A stretch of 32,557 nucleotides of DNA from positions 1 through 32,557 of the forward strand of contig JAFAEG010000094.1 of assembly GCA_023424095.1 (NCBI GenBank), read 5' to 3'. The position numbers were made by a program, and so were the translations under genes. The notes beneath the pieces are model-generated. The model made no database searches, was not told where the DNA came from, and worked only from the letters and a program-made list of their open reading frames with translations. The DNA is from Pseudomonadota bacterium (GTDB taxonomy: Bacteria; Pseudomonadota; Alphaproteobacteria; Sphingomonadales; Sphingomonadaceae). Positions 32,412 through 32,557 of this stretch are shown piece by piece (the stretch's first letter is position 1; each line of letters starts with the position of its first letter).

Positions 32412-32466
32412 AATCCTCCCCTCGCTTTCGAGGGGAGGTGGCAGCGCGCAGCGCTGACGGAGGGGC
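32412..32466. repeat. Two-hairpin dispersed repeat, same family as the element at 5009
   Basis: CCTCCCCTCG (32415-32424) with CGAGGGGAGG (32429-32438) forms the first stem, and GGTGGCAG, a CAGCG/CGCTG stem and CTGACGGAGGGG follow. Flanking invariant blocks match those at 5009-5053, while stem bases differ but still pair. It lies upstream of the M28 gene. Confidence 0.85.
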
Positions 32467-32520
32467 CGCGCCGCAGGCGCGGAAAGCGTGTCCGCGAAGA
32501 ACGGCGGCTGCGCCGCCGCC

Positions 32521-32557
32521 CCGCCCCCCCCGGGGGGGGGGCCCCCCCCCCCCCCAC
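32521..32557. other. C/G homopolymer runs at contig end
   Basis: The last bases are runs of C, G and C of about 8 to 14 nucleotides. No gene-like pattern is present. They look like unreliable sequence at an assembly edge. Confidence 0.7.

Noticed and set aside
32521..32557. G-quadruplex or i-motif forming sequence
   Set aside because: The runs sit at the very end of the contig and look like sequencing or assembly error.

Overview
The window looks like a chromosomal piece of a GC-rich alphaproteobacterium of the order Sphingomonadales, probably Sphingomonas or a close relative. The evidence is a UrcA-family protein, a UPF0262 protein, an isolated astD-type dehydrogenase, an otsB-GH15-otsA trehalose cluster, several families of short palindromic intergenic repeats of the type common in sphingomonads, and uniformly GC-biased third codon positions. 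No rRNA, tRNA, CRISPR array, integrase or transposase gene was seen. The last ~40 bases are runs of C and G that look like a degraded contig end.

Layout. 1-121: a dispersed repeat. 122-2148 (minus): a diheme cytochrome c, an isovaleryl-CoA-type acyl-CoA dehydrogenase and a DUF1801 protein. A long REPIN-like hairpin (2223-2338) separates these from a plus-strand thiolase (2356-3552). 3670-6328 (plus): a proline-rich membrane protein, a small zinc-ribbon membrane peptide in a low-GC patch, and a helix-turn-helix protein whose gene carries two unrelated families of palindromic repeats in frame. 6318-8766: a lipoprotein, a small membrane protein with a possible leaderless promoter, a LysR regulator and a divergent UrcA protein. 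8763-11251 (minus): two related exported or envelope proteins followed by a DUF2235 lipase-like/LysM gene broken by a TAA at codon 18. 11312-15331 (minus): otsA, a GH15 hydrolase and otsB. 15375-15854: an exported SH3 protein. 15957-19376 (minus): a tightly overlapping operon of an alpha/beta hydrolase, a GT4-like glycosyltransferase and a flavin oxidoreductase with an added cysteine cluster. 19445-22731 (plus): SelO, AstD and a small membrane protein. 22777-26509 (minus): an S9 peptidase and DnaB. 26633-28085 (plus): an overlapping UPF0262-lipoprotein-dcd operon. 28091-32378 (minus): an exported M28 peptidase, RNase R and a small exported protein.

How the genes work together. Most of the window is core metabolism and housekeeping: acyl-CoA/branched-chain oxidation, trehalose synthesis and turnover, dCTP deamination, replication fork unwinding, RNA decay and envelope peptidases. 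The least ordinary parts are the repeat-colonised helix-turn-helix gene (4739-6328) and the LysM/DUF2235 locus with its duplicated upstream partner (8763-11251). The second has the shape of an envelope-targeted enzyme with cognate partner proteins, although nothing in the window proves that role.
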